From JAENVU01 sp031362155 (lineage in GTDB: Bacteria > Actinomycetota > Acidimicrobiia > IMCC26256 > JAENVU01): a stretch of DNA of 64,000 nucleotides. Where the stretch lies: NCBI GenBank assembly GCA_031362155.1, contig JANLRZ010000056.1, forward strand, positions 47,862-111,861, in the 5' to 3' direction. The notes below the pieces were generated by a model. That model had not been told where the DNA came from and made no database searches. It saw only the letters and a program-made list of their open reading frames with translations. Below, piece after piece: positions 8,327 through 16,921 of the stretch; positions within the stretch are counted from its first letter, which is position 1; each line of letters opens with the position of its first letter. The position numbers and the translations under genes are program-made.

Positions 8327-9004
8327 TTATGCCCCGGCTCCGTCGCCGAGGAACGTGAAGAGTCGGGTGCCGGCGACGAGCGGCTGCGGTGCGGTCGTCA
8401 TTCGGTGGGCGCCGACGGTTGAGACGCCACCAGGTTCGGGGAGGCCGAACCAGAGCTCGTCGAAGCCGGCCTGGGCGAACCAGTCTCGAATCGTCGGGGT
8501 CAGGTCGGGTGGGCGGCGGTGGCGCGTCCACACGACGACGGCCTCGGCTGCGCAGACAGTCGGGAGCTGCGCGATGCAGGCGCGTACATCGGCGTTGGAG
8601 ACATTCCCGAAGATCCCACAGAGCAGAAGCAGATCGACCGGAGCGATTCCGGCGAGAGCATCGGTGGTCGATGCATCGCCGGTCACGATCTCTACCCCGT
8701 CGAGCCCGGCGGTGAGGGCGGCCTGACGGGCGTGCTCGGTGAGAGTTGGTTCGAACTCGACCAACCGCCCCCGGACGTCGGTCCGCCGTGGATGGGCGGC
8801 GACCACGTCGACCACGTCGTGACCGCGACCTGCGCACAAGCTCGCGACGGAGATGGGGCCGGGTGGGGCGTGATCGAGTGCGGCGCGGACCTGATCCTGC
8901 ACCATGGCCAAGCGTCGGCCCAGTGAGGAGTCGGGTCGGTCGTAGCGACGGTGCCAACGCACCCAGTGAGGTTCGGTGGGCTCGTCGGCATCGCGAGGAT
9001 TCAC
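8327..9004 (-). CDS. SAM-dependent methyltransferase, class I
   Basis: 225 residues, start 7 nt after the carboxylase stop. The SAM-binding motif I reads VASLCAGRGHDVVD near residue 53, followed by an acidic strand end (VEFEPT) and the motif GDASTTDALAG, the usual order of a Rossmann methyltransferase. LLLCGIFGNVS would be motif IV. The substrate is not recognisable. It sits between an acyl-CoA carboxylase beta chain and a decayed phosphotransferase, so its place in a pathway is unclear. Confidence 0.82.
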   Translation of the reverse strand: MNPRDADEPTEPHWVRWHRRYDRPDSSLGRRLAMVQDQVRAALDHAPPGPISVASLCAGRGHDVVDVVAAHPRRTDVRGRLVEFEPTLTEHARQAALTAGLDGVEIVTGDASTTDALAGIAPVDLLLLCGIFGNVSNADVRACIAQLPTVCAAEAVVVWTRHRRPPDLTPTIRDWFAQAGFDELWFGLPEPGGVSTVGAHRMTTAPQPLVAGTRLFTFLGDGAGA

Positions 9005-9011
9005 TGACGGG

Positions 9012-10589
9012 TCACGGTCGAGGCGGATGGATCGGACCGGTGCGGGCCCGGCGGGGTGCGGCGAGGTTGGCGAACTCGCTCAGGCGGGATCGGGTCTCGC
9101 GGGGGTCGACGATGTCGTCGACGAGGAACACCTCGGCCGTCTTGAACGGATCGCGAGATTTCGCGAGGCGGGTTTCGATCTCGGCGCGCAGGGCGTCGGG
9201 GTCGTCGGCCGCCTCGAGTTGGGCCTTGTACGCCGCCTCGATGCCACCTTCGAGGGGAAGCGAACCCCACTCGCCGGACGGCCACGCGAATCGGTACGAC
9301 AACCGTGATGCGTTCTGGTGGGCCGCACCGGCCACGCCGTAGACCTTGCGGATGATCACCGAACACCACGGCACGGTCGCTTGGTAGATCGCGGCAAGCG
9401 CGCGTGCGCCGTGACGGATCGTGGCCTGCTCCTCGGATTGGGTGCCGATGACGAAACCGGGGTTGTCGACGAGATGGACCACGGGGAGGCGGAACGTCTC
9501 GGCGAGGTCGACGAACCGCTCGACCTTGCGACTCGCGTCGGCGGTCCAGCCACCGCCGTAGTGGTACGGGTCGTTGGCCAGCACCGCGACCGGCCAGCCG
9601 TCGATTCGCGCCAGACCCGTGACCGCGGACCGGCCCCAGCGCCGACCGATTTCGAAGAACGTCGATGCGCCGTTCCCATCTCGGTCGACGACCGCGTCGA
9701 CGACGGCGCGCACCTGGTACACCCGACGCCGCTCGCGGGGGATCGCGTTGGCGAGAGACGGATCGGCGCGATTGGGATCGTCGGTGGGCTCGGTGCGCGC
9801 CGGGAGTTCGTCGACGCTCGCCGGAAGGTACGACAGGAACGCGCGCGTCCGTGCGAATGCCTCGGCTTCGCTGGACACCTCGTCGTCGACCGTGCCGTTC
9901 CGGGTGTGGATGCTGCTGCCACCGAGGGTTTCTTTGTCGACCTCCTCGATGCCGAGCCGGTTGACGACGGGCGGGCCGGCGACGAAGAGCTGGCTCGTGC
10001 CCTTGACCATGAGCGAGTAGTGGCTGGTGACGACCCGCGCCGCGCCGAGGCCCGCGACACTGCCGAGGCACAGGCTCACGACCGGCACCCGGCCGAGATT
10101 GGCGACCACCCACTCCCACCCGGGGTTGAAGGGGACGAAGCTGCGCCGCTCGGTTTCCAGAGTTTTGACGCTGCCCCCGCCGCCGGAACCATCGACGAGG
10201 CGAACGAGTGGCAACCCGAAGTCGTGGGCCATGCGCTCGGCCATCACCTGCTTCTGGAAGATCGAGGCATCGGCCGCGCCGCCGCGCACGGTGAAATCGT
10301 CGCCGCCGACCACGACGGGACGGTCGTCGATTCGGCCGCGACCCATGACGAAGTTGGCGGGCATGACGTCAGTGACGGTCCCGTCCTCGGCGCGGATCGC
10401 GCGGCCGGTCAGTTCGCCGACCTCGCGGAAGGACCCCGGATCCAGCAGCGCGTCGATTCGCTCGCGCACGGTCAGCTTCCCGTTGGCATGGTGGCGTTCC
10501 ACTTTGTCGGCGCCACCCATCTGACGGGCGAAGCCGCGTCGGCGCTCCAACTCGTCGAGTTCGGGTTGCCAGATCGATTCGTCGGTCAC
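9012..10589 (-). CDS. Acyl-CoA carboxylase, carboxyltransferase beta subunit
   Basis: 525 residues, the usual length for propionyl/acetyl/methylcrotonyl-CoA carboxylase beta chains. The N-terminal half has KLTVRERIDALLDPGSF and GGSVKTLE; the oxyanion segments VAGLGAARV and, in the C-terminal half, GVAGAAHQ are in the places of the two crotonase-like halves. It transfers CO2 from carboxybiotin to an acyl-CoA. No alpha (biotin carboxylase) chain is nearby, so a partner must be encoded elsewhere. The fatty-acid or branched-acid substrate is not determined by these motifs. The gene shares an 81-bp divergent promoter region with the ABC permease. Confidence 0.9.
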   Translation of the reverse strand: MTDESIWQPELDELERRRGFARQMGGADKVERHHANGKLTVRERIDALLDPGSFREVGELTGRAIRAEDGTVTDVMPANFVMGRGRIDDRPVVVGGDDFTVRGGAADASIFQKQVMAERMAHDFGLPLVRLVDGSGGGGSVKTLETERRSFVPFNPGWEWVVANLGRVPVVSLCLGSVAGLGAARVVTSHYSLMVKGTSQLFVAGPPVVNRLGIEEVDKETLGGSSIHTRNGTVDDEVSSEAEAFARTRAFLSYLPASVDELPARTEPTDDPNRADPSLANAIPRERRRVYQVRAVVDAVVDRDGNGASTFFEIGRRWGRSAVTGLARIDGWPVAVLANDPYHYGGGWTADASRKVERFVDLAETFRLPVVHLVDNPGFVIGTQSEEQATIRHGARALAAIYQATVPWCSVIIRKVYGVAGAAHQNASRLSYRFAWPSGEWGSLPLEGGIEAAYKAQLEAADDPDALRAEIETRLAKSRDPFKTAEVFLVDDIVDPRETRSRLSEFANLAAPRRARTGPIHPPRP

Positions 10590-10670
10590 GTCGCGAACCT
10601 ACGCGCGAATGCGGCTCCCAGGAGGTGGTGGGTTCGGCGAGCCTGACGGTGGCGCCCTACCGTCGGGCTC

Positions 10671-11792
10671 ATGTTCCTGGCGCTGCGGGAGATCAGTCGA
10701 TCCAAGGCGCGGTTCGCGTTGCTCGCCGGCGCGATCGGGCTGTTGGTCTTTCTGATCCTGTTCGTGCAAGCGCTGACCGGTGCCTTGATCCGCCAGTTCA
10801 TCGGTGCCATCGATCACCAGTCCGGCCAGGTTCTGGTCTACGGCGCCGACGCCCGGAAGAACCTCGAGGGCTCCCGAGTTCCCACTGCGACGGTCGACGC
10901 GGTTGCGGCCATTGACGGCGTCGCCGCGGCCGGGCCGCTCGGCCAAGGCACCTTCTCGGTACGCGCCGACGGCGCGCTGAGCGACACGACCCTGTTCGGC
11001 TACGAACTCGGCCAACCAGGTGAACCGACCACGCTGATCGACGGCCGTCTCCCCACGCGCGACTTCGAAGGCGTCGCCAGCGACGGCAGCCGCGACAAGG
11101 GCTTCACCCTCGGGGCCACGGTGCGCCTGGAGAAGGGCGACCGGACCATCCGGATCGTCGGGATCGCCCGCGACATCAACTACTCGGTGAACCCGACCAT
11201 CTTCACCACCTACGCCACCTACGAGGCAGCCCGTCGCGATTCGAGCCCTGGCGTGCTGGACGTGATCCCCTCTGCGGTCGCGGCCACGGTCGATGTCGGG
11301 ACGACGCCGAGCACCGTCGTCGCCCGGATCAACGCCGAGATCGAAGGCGTCGAGGCCTTGACCCGAGCCGATGCGGTGGCGCAGGCGCCCGGCGTCGCGA
11401 ACGTGAGTGAGTCGATCGGGCTGGTCGTCCTGCTCTGCTTCTTCGTCGTCATCATGGTGGCGGGACTCTTCTTCCTGATCCTCACGGTGCAAAAGGCGCC
11501 GGCCCTGACCTTGTTGCGGGCGATCGGGGCTCGGGCCGGCGCGCTCGTGCGGTCGTTGCTGGTTCAGGTGGTGATCGTCGTGCTCGCGGGTTTGGTGATC
11601 GGCGCACTGCTGGCCTGGTTGGCGCTCAACGGCGCGGGGAACGGTCTCGGCGCCCGCGTGGAGGTCGGCTCGGTACTGACCACCGGTGCGTTGGTGCTCG
11701 GGCTCTCGTTGCTCGCCGCGCTCGCTGCCGCGCGCCGGGTGCTGAGCATCGATCCCGTGCGGGCCACGGTTCCTGGGGGTATCGAGGTATGA
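10671..11792 (+). CDS. ABC transporter permease, MacB/FtsX-like (first)
   Basis: 373 residues. One membrane segment lies at about residues 17-40 (LLAGAIGLLVFLILFV) and three more in the C-terminal third, with a large periplasmic-type domain between, which is the FtsX/MacB/DevC topology. The final EV codons overlap the start of the second permease by 4 nt (ATGA). With the second permease and the ATPase it should form a mechanotransmission-type exporter or envelope-remodelling complex. The substrate is unknown. Confidence 0.88.
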   Translation: MFLALREISRSKARFALLAGAIGLLVFLILFVQALTGALIRQFIGAIDHQSGQVLVYGADARKNLEGSRVPTATVDAVAAIDGVAAAGPLGQGTFSVRADGALSDTTLFGYELGQPGEPTTLIDGRLPTRDFEGVASDGSRDKGFTLGATVRLEKGDRTIRIVGIARDINYSVNPTIFTTYATYEAARRDSSPGVLDVIPSAVAATVDVGTTPSTVVARINAEIEGVEALTRADAVAQAPGVANVSESIGLVVLLCFFVVIMVAGLFFLILTVQKAPALTLLRAIGARAGALVRSLLVQVVIVVLAGLVIGALLAWLALNGAGNGLGARVEVGSVLTTGALVLGLSLLAALAAARRVLSIDPVRATVPGGIEV

Positions 11793-12889
11793 GGAATGCC
11801 CTGCGCGAACTGCGCCGCCGACCCCGGCGCTTCTTCGCGATCACCGCGGCGCTCACATTGCTCACGGTGCTGCTGCTGTTCCTTGGCGGTCTCCTCGATG
11901 GCCTCTACCTCGGTGGGACCGGCGCGCTGCGCGCGCCGCGCGCCGACGTCGTCGTCTACTCGGCCGACGCGAACAACTCGGTGATCCGGTCGCGAGTCGG
12001 CCCCGAGGTGCGGGCCCAGGTCGAGGCCGTGCCCGGCGTGCGTGATGTCGGCGGCCTCGGAGTGAGCCTGCTCGGCGCGGTCGTGCCGGGGGAAGCCGAC
12101 CTCGCCGACGCGGCGGTGATCGGATACGAACACCCGCCAATCGGTGTGGCGGCCGTTCCGCCCGCTGGAGAGGCGTGGGCGGACCGGCGGTTGGAGGCCT
12201 TCGGAGTTCGCGCGGGCATGACGTTGCAGCTCGGTCCGGCGCAGATTCCTCTCCGCGTGCGGGGATGGGTCGAGGACACCAACTACTTGCTGCAAGGCGC
12301 ACTGTGGGTCTCACCCGCGACCTGGCGGGAGGTCCAGAACGCGAGCCGGCCCGACGCGCAGTTCGCGCCGGGCACCTTTCAGGTGTTCGTCGCCTCGGGG
12401 CCGGGAAGTGCGTCGGCGCTCGCCGATCGGATCGACGCCGCGACCGGGGGTGCCACCAAGACGCTGACCAAAGACGAAGCAGTCTTGGCGTCGCCCGGGA
12501 CTCGGCAGCAGAAGTCCACGTTCAACGGGATCATCGTCGTGACCTTCGCCGTCGTCGGTCTGGTGGTCGCGCTGTTCTTCGCGTTGCTCACGTTGGAACG
12601 GGCCCCGATCTACGGCGTGTTGAAGGCGCTCGGCACGACCACCCGCCGGCTGTTCGCCGGCGTGCTCGTCCAAGGGTTGGCACTGGTGGTGATCTCATTC
12701 GTCGTCGGCGGTCTGATCACCTACGGGATCGTGAGCTTGCTACCGGCCCGCATCCCGTTGCAGCTGGTGGGATCACGTGCGATCACCACCTTGGTCGGTC
12801 TCTTGCTGACCGGCGCGATCGGCAGCGCGATCTCGCTTCGCCGTATCGCGCGTATCGACCCGGTCGCCGCCATTGGCACCGGAACCTGA
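11789..12889 (+). CDS. ABC transporter permease, MacB/FtsX-like (second)
   Basis: 366 residues, same topology as its upstream neighbour: one N-terminal membrane segment (about 17-38), an outside domain of about 220 residues, then three membrane helices ending in SLRRIARIDPVAAI, the typical FtsX-like end (RIDPVxAI). The two permeases share FTYSADA-like early strands (VVYSADAN here, LVYGADAR in the first), so they are diverged duplicates that would act as a heterodimer. It is followed by the ATPase after 9 nt. Confidence 0.88.
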   Translation: MRNALRELRRRPRRFFAITAALTLLTVLLLFLGGLLDGLYLGGTGALRAPRADVVVYSADANNSVIRSRVGPEVRAQVEAVPGVRDVGGLGVSLLGAVVPGEADLADAAVIGYEHPPIGVAAVPPAGEAWADRRLEAFGVRAGMTLQLGPAQIPLRVRGWVEDTNYLLQGALWVSPATWREVQNASRPDAQFAPGTFQVFVASGPGSASALADRIDAATGGATKTLTKDEAVLASPGTRQQKSTFNGIIVVTFAVVGLVVALFFALLTLERAPIYGVLKALGTTTRRLFAGVLVQGLALVVISFVVGGLITYGIVSLLPARIPLQLVGSRAITTLVGLLLTGAIGSAISLRRIARIDPVAAIGTGT

Positions 12890-12898
12890 GGAGGGCAC

Positions 12899-13591
12899 GT
12901 GTCGGCTCTGCAGCTCGAGGCAGTCTCGAAGATCTACCAATCCGGCGACGACGAGATCGTCGCCGTCGATGCCGCGACCATGACGCTGGGAGACGACGAG
13001 ATGGTCGCGCTCGTCGGGCCCTCGGGATCGGGGAAGACGACGCTGATCTCGATGGCCGGTGGATTGCTCACGCCCACTTCCGGCCGGGTCACAGTCGGCG
13101 TCGTCGACATTACCGACTTCTCGGCGAAGGAACTCACCCGGTTCCGAGCCGAACACATCGGGTTCGTGTTCCAGACCGTGAACCTCGTGCCGTTTCTGAC
13201 CGCGCGGGAGAACTTGATGGTGGTCGGGGAGCTCGCCGGTGGCCGCGCCGGCCGCAAGCGGGCCGGAGGTCGGGCCGATCAGTTGCTCGAGGAGTTAGGG
13301 CTCGGTCGGCGTGGATCCAATCTGCCCGCGCAGCTCTCGGGTGGCGAGCGGCAACGAGTCGCGATCGGACGGGCGTTGATGAACGAGCCCGAGCTCGTGC
13401 TTTTCGACGAGCCGACCTCGGCGCTCGACACCCAACTCGGCGAACAGGTGATGGAGCTGATCCGCTCCGAGGTCAAGGGCCGTGGTACTGCGGCGGTGAT
13501 CGTCACCCACGACCAGCGGGTCACGCGCTACTGCGACCGCGTGGTGACGATCATGGATGGTCAGTTGGCCGAGCCCGTCGGTACGGCCTGA
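12899..13591 (+). CDS. ABC transporter ATP-binding protein, LolD/MacB/DevA type
   Basis: 230 residues from a GTG at 12899 with GGAGGG 3-8 nt upstream. Walker A is GPSGSGKTT near residue 41, the Q-loop is FVFQTVNLVPF, the signature is LSGGERQRVA, Walker B is LVLFDEPTSALD and the switch His is in VTHDQR. The insert and length match the MacB/LolD/DevA group that pairs with FtsX-like permeases. It is the last gene of the three-gene cassette; the vapBC operator overlaps its stop codon. Confidence 0.92.
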   Translation: MSALQLEAVSKIYQSGDDEIVAVDAATMTLGDDEMVALVGPSGSGKTTLISMAGGLLTPTSGRVTVGVVDITDFSAKELTRFRAEHIGFVFQTVNLVPFLTARENLMVVGELAGGRAGRKRAGGRADQLLEELGLGRRGSNLPAQLSGGERQRVAIGRALMNEPELVLFDEPTSALDTQLGEQVMELIRSEVKGRGTAAVIVTHDQRVTRYCDRVVTIMDGQLAEPVGTA

Positions 13592-13616
13592 CTACCTAGG
13601 TACCTCAGTAGGTAGT
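13591..13616. promoter_or_regulatory. Palindromic operator candidate for vapBC
   Basis: Four half-sites TACCT/AGGTA are arranged as two overlapping inverted pairs: TACCTAGGTA (13593-13602) and TACCT (13601-13605) with AGGTA (13610-13614). Outer arms ACTACCT and AGGTAGT bound the block. It ends 12 nt before the vapB ATG, where VapB-type antitoxins usually bind to repress their own operon. Confidence 0.7.
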
Positions 13617-13627
13617 AATCTGGCCCC

Positions 13628-13879
13628 ATGGCCCTGAGCATCAAGAACCCCGAGGTGGAACGGCTGGCCCGGGAGCTCGCGGAGAAGACCAACGAGTCGA
13701 TCACCGATGCCGTGCTGATCGCATTGCGGGAGCGCCTCGCGCGTCAGGAAACGGACCGACGGGAAATGCGAGTGAAGCGCCTGCTCGAGATCAGTGCCGC
13801 CGGTCGGGCGCTCCCGCGGCGGGATACTCGCACGATCGAGGAGATCATCGGATACGACGAGCACGGTCTCCCTACGTGA
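13628..13879 (+). CDS. vapB: VapB-type antitoxin
   Basis: 83 residues. The N-terminus MALSIKNPEVERLARELAEK is the typical ribbon-helix-helix start of the actinobacterial PSK-type VapB family, followed by an NESITDAVLIALRERL helix pair for dimerisation and DNA binding. The C-terminal tail GRALPRRDTRTIEEIIGYDE is the part expected to wrap the toxin. The stop overlaps the GTG of the toxin gene. The product should neutralise VapC and repress the operon through the palindrome just upstream. Confidence 0.88.
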   Translation: MALSIKNPEVERLARELAEKTNESITDAVLIALRERLARQETDRREMRVKRLLEISAAGRALPRRDTRTIEEIIGYDEHGLPT

Positions 13880-14277
13880 CCGGACTGGTCGTCGACTCGT
13901 CGGCGCTGGTAGCGATCGTCCTCGGCGAAGAGGGTGCCGATGAGCTGGATCGTCTGCTCGGCGAGCACGATTCGATGGTGTCCGCGGCGACGTTGCTGGA
14001 GACATCGATTGTGGTCGAGGCGCGAGAAGGACTGAGCGCCGCCGCGTTGCTCGATGATGCGTTGCGATACGGCGAGGTCGAGGTCGTCGAGATCGACGAA
14101 GACCTGGCGCGCCTGGCAGTGCGTTCGTGGCGGCGTTACGGGAAAGGCAACCATCGTGCGGCGCTCAACTTCGGTGATTGCTTCGTGCACGCGCTGGCCA
14201 GCGACCGCGGTCTCCCAATCCTGTGCGTCGGCGACGACTTCGTTCAGACCGACGTCGAGGTCCTACCGGCCCGCTGA
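13876..14277 (+). CDS. vapC: VapC-type PIN-domain toxin
   Basis: 133 residues from a GTG at 13876, with a 4-nt GTGA overlap with vapB. Acidic PIN residues are visible: Asp in VVDSSALVAI (about residue 7), Glu in LLETSIVV (about 43), and the Asp of LNFGDCFVHALA (about 99) with a further Asp in CVGDDF. This is the standard metal-dependent ribonuclease centre. All catalytic positions are present, so the toxin looks intact. VapC toxins cleave tRNA or rRNA; the target here is not predictable. Confidence 0.9.
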   Translation: MTGLVVDSSALVAIVLGEEGADELDRLLGEHDSMVSAATLLETSIVVEAREGLSAAALLDDALRYGEVEVVEIDEDLARLAVRSWRRYGKGNHRAALNFGDCFVHALASDRGLPILCVGDDFVQTDVEVLPAR

Positions 14278-14282
14278 CTTCT

Positions 14283-14843
14283 TCACCGGTCAGGTGCGCG
14301 CGACCACCCGATGGCCTCGGCCCACGCGTTCGCTCGCACCGTGATGTCGGCGACGACGTCGGACTTCGCCAGCGCGTAGTCGTTCATGTCGGCCCACGTG
14401 CGGGTCGTAAGTTCGCGCTTGACGGCCTCGTACGTCTCGCGGTCCTTGGCATCGAAGCGGAGCCAGTCCCGAAACAGCAGGTGTCGGTCGATGTCGTCTG
14501 CATCGCGCCAGAAGTGGATGTGCACGTCCCGCGCCGGGGTACGGACCATGAGGTGGTTCGGCTCCCGCACCCGGAGGTGGTACCCGGCCCGTTCCAGTGG
14601 CGGGATGTCCCGGTGCTCGTCGAGACCGTCGATCTCCACCTGGATGTCGATGACCGGTTTCGCGCCGAGACCGGGCACGCTCGTGGATCCGATGTGCTCG
14701 ATGGCCCGAGCATGGGGGAGCGCCGCCGCGATCTTGGCCCGTTCGTGTTGGAACCGGTCCGGCCAGGTGGGGTCGTACGGCTCGATCACGACCGGCCGCG
14801 GTTCAGGCCCACCGACCAGCCACTCGGTGTCGTCGTCGCTCAC
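14283..14843 (-). CDS. GrpB family protein (UPF0157)
   Basis: 186 residues from the GTG at 14843; the frame extends further upstream but would enter the promoter of the divergent dehydrogenase. It contains the family hallmarks VVIEPYDPTWPDRF, IEHIGSTSVPGLGAKPVIDI (a nucleotidyltransferase-like segment) and HIHFWRDAD. GrpB proteins are nucleotidyltransferase-fold proteins, with a dephospho-CoA kinase fusion in some lineages; the activity of the free-standing form is not established. It is convergent with vapC with 5 nt between the stops. Confidence 0.88.
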   Translation of the reverse strand: MSDDDTEWLVGGPEPRPVVIEPYDPTWPDRFQHERAKIAAALPHARAIEHIGSTSVPGLGAKPVIDIQVEIDGLDEHRDIPPLERAGYHLRVREPNHLMVRTPARDVHIHFWRDADDIDRHLLFRDWLRFDAKDRETYEAVKRELTTRTWADMNDYALAKSDVVADITVRANAWAEAIGWSRAPDR

Positions 14844-14916
14844 GGCCGGGACCGTAGCTGGCCGACGGTAGCGGCGACGTTTGACCGAACGAGCTGCCAA
14901 GCCCCAGGATGCGCGC

Positions 14917-15969
14917 ATGCGTGCAGCGATTGCCCGGAAGGGTCAGATGGTCGTGGGTGAGGTGGCCGAACCGGTCCTCGCCCCCGGCGAAATCCTCCTC
15001 GGTGTCCAGGCCTGTGGGATCTGCGGTTCCGATCTCCACACCCTGCGCCACGCCCACTCGATGTTGGCGCTGGCCAGCATGACCGGTGCCGAGAACCCGT
15101 TCGACCCGGACGCGGATTTCGTCATGGGTCACGAGTTCTGCGGCGAGGTGCTCGAGCTCGCGCCGGGAACCGAGGGCGCGCCGGTCAAGGTCGGCGATAT
15201 CGCCGTGAGCCTGCCGATGGCGTTCGCGCCTCATGGGTTGGAACTCATCGGCTTCTCGAACAACTACGTCGGGGCGTTCGCCGAGCGCATGCAACTCACC
15301 GCGGCGATGTGTCTGCCCGTTCCCAACGGTCTCGACCCGAAGATCGCCGCGCTCACCGAACCGATCGCAGTGGCGGTGCACGCGGTCAACAAGTCCGGCA
15401 TTCGCCCCGGCGAAGGCGCGCTCGTGCTCGGCGCCGGCCCGATCGGGCTCGCGCTCATCGCAGTGTTGAAGGGTCGGGGGATTGCACCGATCGTGGCGAG
15501 TGACTTCTCGCCGCGGCGGCGGGAGCTGGCGATCGCGATGGGGGCGACGGCGGTGGTCGATCCCGGCGTCGAGACTGCGATGGATGGATGGAACCGTGCG
15601 ACGGGCGGGGCGACACCGGTCGTGTTCGAGGCCATCGGGGTTCCCGGGATCCTCGACGACATCTGCCGCACGGTCCCGCCCCAGACTCGCATCACGATCG
15701 TCGGCGTGTGCATGGAGCCCGACACATTCCTGCCGCTCGTGGCGGTCGCCAAGGAACTGCAGTTCCAGTTCGTGATCTATTACGACCCGGCCGAGTTCGG
15801 TGACACGCTTCGGCAACTGGCTGAAGGCGAGATCGACCCGTCACCGCTGATCACCGGGGTCGTCGGGATCGACGGTGTCCCCGATGCGTTCGCCGAGTTG
15901 GCGAGCCCGGACACCCATGCCAAGGTCATCGTCGACCCCGGGGCCGGCGCGGCCATCACGCCCCTCTGA
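14917..15969 (+). CDS. Zinc-binding medium-chain dehydrogenase
   Basis: 350 residues from the ATG at 14917; an in-frame TTG at 14881 is less likely. The catalytic zinc ligand and proton-relay segment is CGICGSDLHTLRH near residue 31, with GHEFCGEV near 70. The structural-zinc cysteine loop is absent or changed, as in several alcohol/sorbitol-type dehydrogenases. The NAD(P) Rossmann motif is GALVLGAGPIGLA. The substrate is not clear. It stands 162 nt upstream of etfB; an electron route into ETF is not expected for an NAD enzyme, so they may be separate units. Confidence 0.85.
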   Translation: MRAAIARKGQMVVGEVAEPVLAPGEILLGVQACGICGSDLHTLRHAHSMLALASMTGAENPFDPDADFVMGHEFCGEVLELAPGTEGAPVKVGDIAVSLPMAFAPHGLELIGFSNNYVGAFAERMQLTAAMCLPVPNGLDPKIAALTEPIAVAVHAVNKSGIRPGEGALVLGAGPIGLALIAVLKGRGIAPIVASDFSPRRRELAIAMGATAVVDPGVETAMDGWNRATGGATPVVFEAIGVPGILDDICRTVPPQTRITIVGVCMEPDTFLPLVAVAKELQFQFVIYYDPAEFGDTLRQLAEGEIDPSPLITGVVGIDGVPDAFAELASPDTHAKVIVDPGAGAAITPL

Positions 15970-16131
15970 ACGCACCCGACGCACCGCTCGGTTCGCGCCT
16001 GATTTCCGGGTCCGGCCGGGGTTTGGGCTCCGCTTCGACATGAACGGCGTCGGGACGCCAGAATCTTGGACGCAATCCGAGGGGCCGCCGATCTCCCGGC
16101 GAGTCCCGTCCAGCCTCTGGGAGCGTCCAGT

Positions 16132-16902
16132 ATGAACGTCGTCGTCTGCGTCAAGCAGATCCCCGACCCGGCGGTGCCGGGCGAACTCGATAGCGACCAC
16201 ACGCTGAAGCGTGAGGGCAAGCTGATCTTGGATGAGTCCGACAGCTACGGCGTGGAAATGGCGTTGCAGCTCGTCGACAAGGCCGGCGGCGGCGAGGTCA
16301 CGCTGATCTCGATGGCACCCAACGGCGAAGTGTCGGGTCTGCGTACTGCGTTGGCGATGGGGGCCGCGAAGGCGATCCTCGTCTCCGATGACGCGCTCGC
16401 CGGTGCCGACGCCCTGACGACGTCCAAGGTGCTCGCCAAGTGCGTCGAGCGTGCGGGTGAGGTCGACCTCGTCCTCACCGCCACCGAGTCGACCGATGGC
16501 TACACCGGAACCATTCCGGCCGCCATGGCCGAGTTGCTCGGTTGGCCGTCGCTGACCTTCGCCAAGGAGGTCACCCTCGACGGCGGATCAGCCACGATCC
16601 AACGCCAGACCGAAGCCGGGTACGACGTCGTCTCGGCGTCACTTCCGGCAGTGGTCAGCGTGACCGCCGGTGTCGTCGAGCCGCGCTACCCGTCGTTCAA
16701 GGGGATCATGGCGGCGAAGTCGAAGCCGGTCGACCAGGTGACCGCAGGCGACCTCGGTCTGAGCGCCGATACCATCGCGCCGAACCAGACCATCGTCTCG
16801 GTGACGGCGGCCCCGGCTCGAGAGGCCGGCGAGAAGATCGAAGACGACGGCACCGCATTCGAGAAGGTTGTCGAGTTCCTCGACGGTCTCAAGGTCATCT
16901 GA
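16132..16902 (+). CDS. etfB: Electron transfer flavoprotein beta subunit
   Basis: 256 residues from ATG 16132 with a GGGAG 8-9 nt upstream. It begins MNVVVCVKQIPDPAVPG, the standard EtfB start, and has VLTATESTDGYTGTIPAAMA and the loop VEPRYPSFKGIMAAKSKP, which carries the recognition-loop region that docks dehydrogenases. EtfB binds AMP and with EtfA moves electrons from acyl-CoA and other flavin dehydrogenases to the ETF-quinone oxidoreductase. It is followed by etfA after 19 nt. Confidence 0.95.
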   Translation: MNVVVCVKQIPDPAVPGELDSDHTLKREGKLILDESDSYGVEMALQLVDKAGGGEVTLISMAPNGEVSGLRTALAMGAAKAILVSDDALAGADALTTSKVLAKCVERAGEVDLVLTATESTDGYTGTIPAAMAELLGWPSLTFAKEVTLDGGSATIQRQTEAGYDVVSASLPAVVSVTAGVVEPRYPSFKGIMAAKSKPVDQVTAGDLGLSADTIAPNQTIVSVTAAPAREAGEKIEDDGTAFEKVVEFLDGLKVI

Positions 16903-16921
16903 GAGTAGGGGAGCAGACACG

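Noticed and set aside
9318..10646. Long plus-strand frame (442 codons)
   Set aside because: Antisense to the acyl-CoA carboxylase gene, low-complexity composition, no motif.
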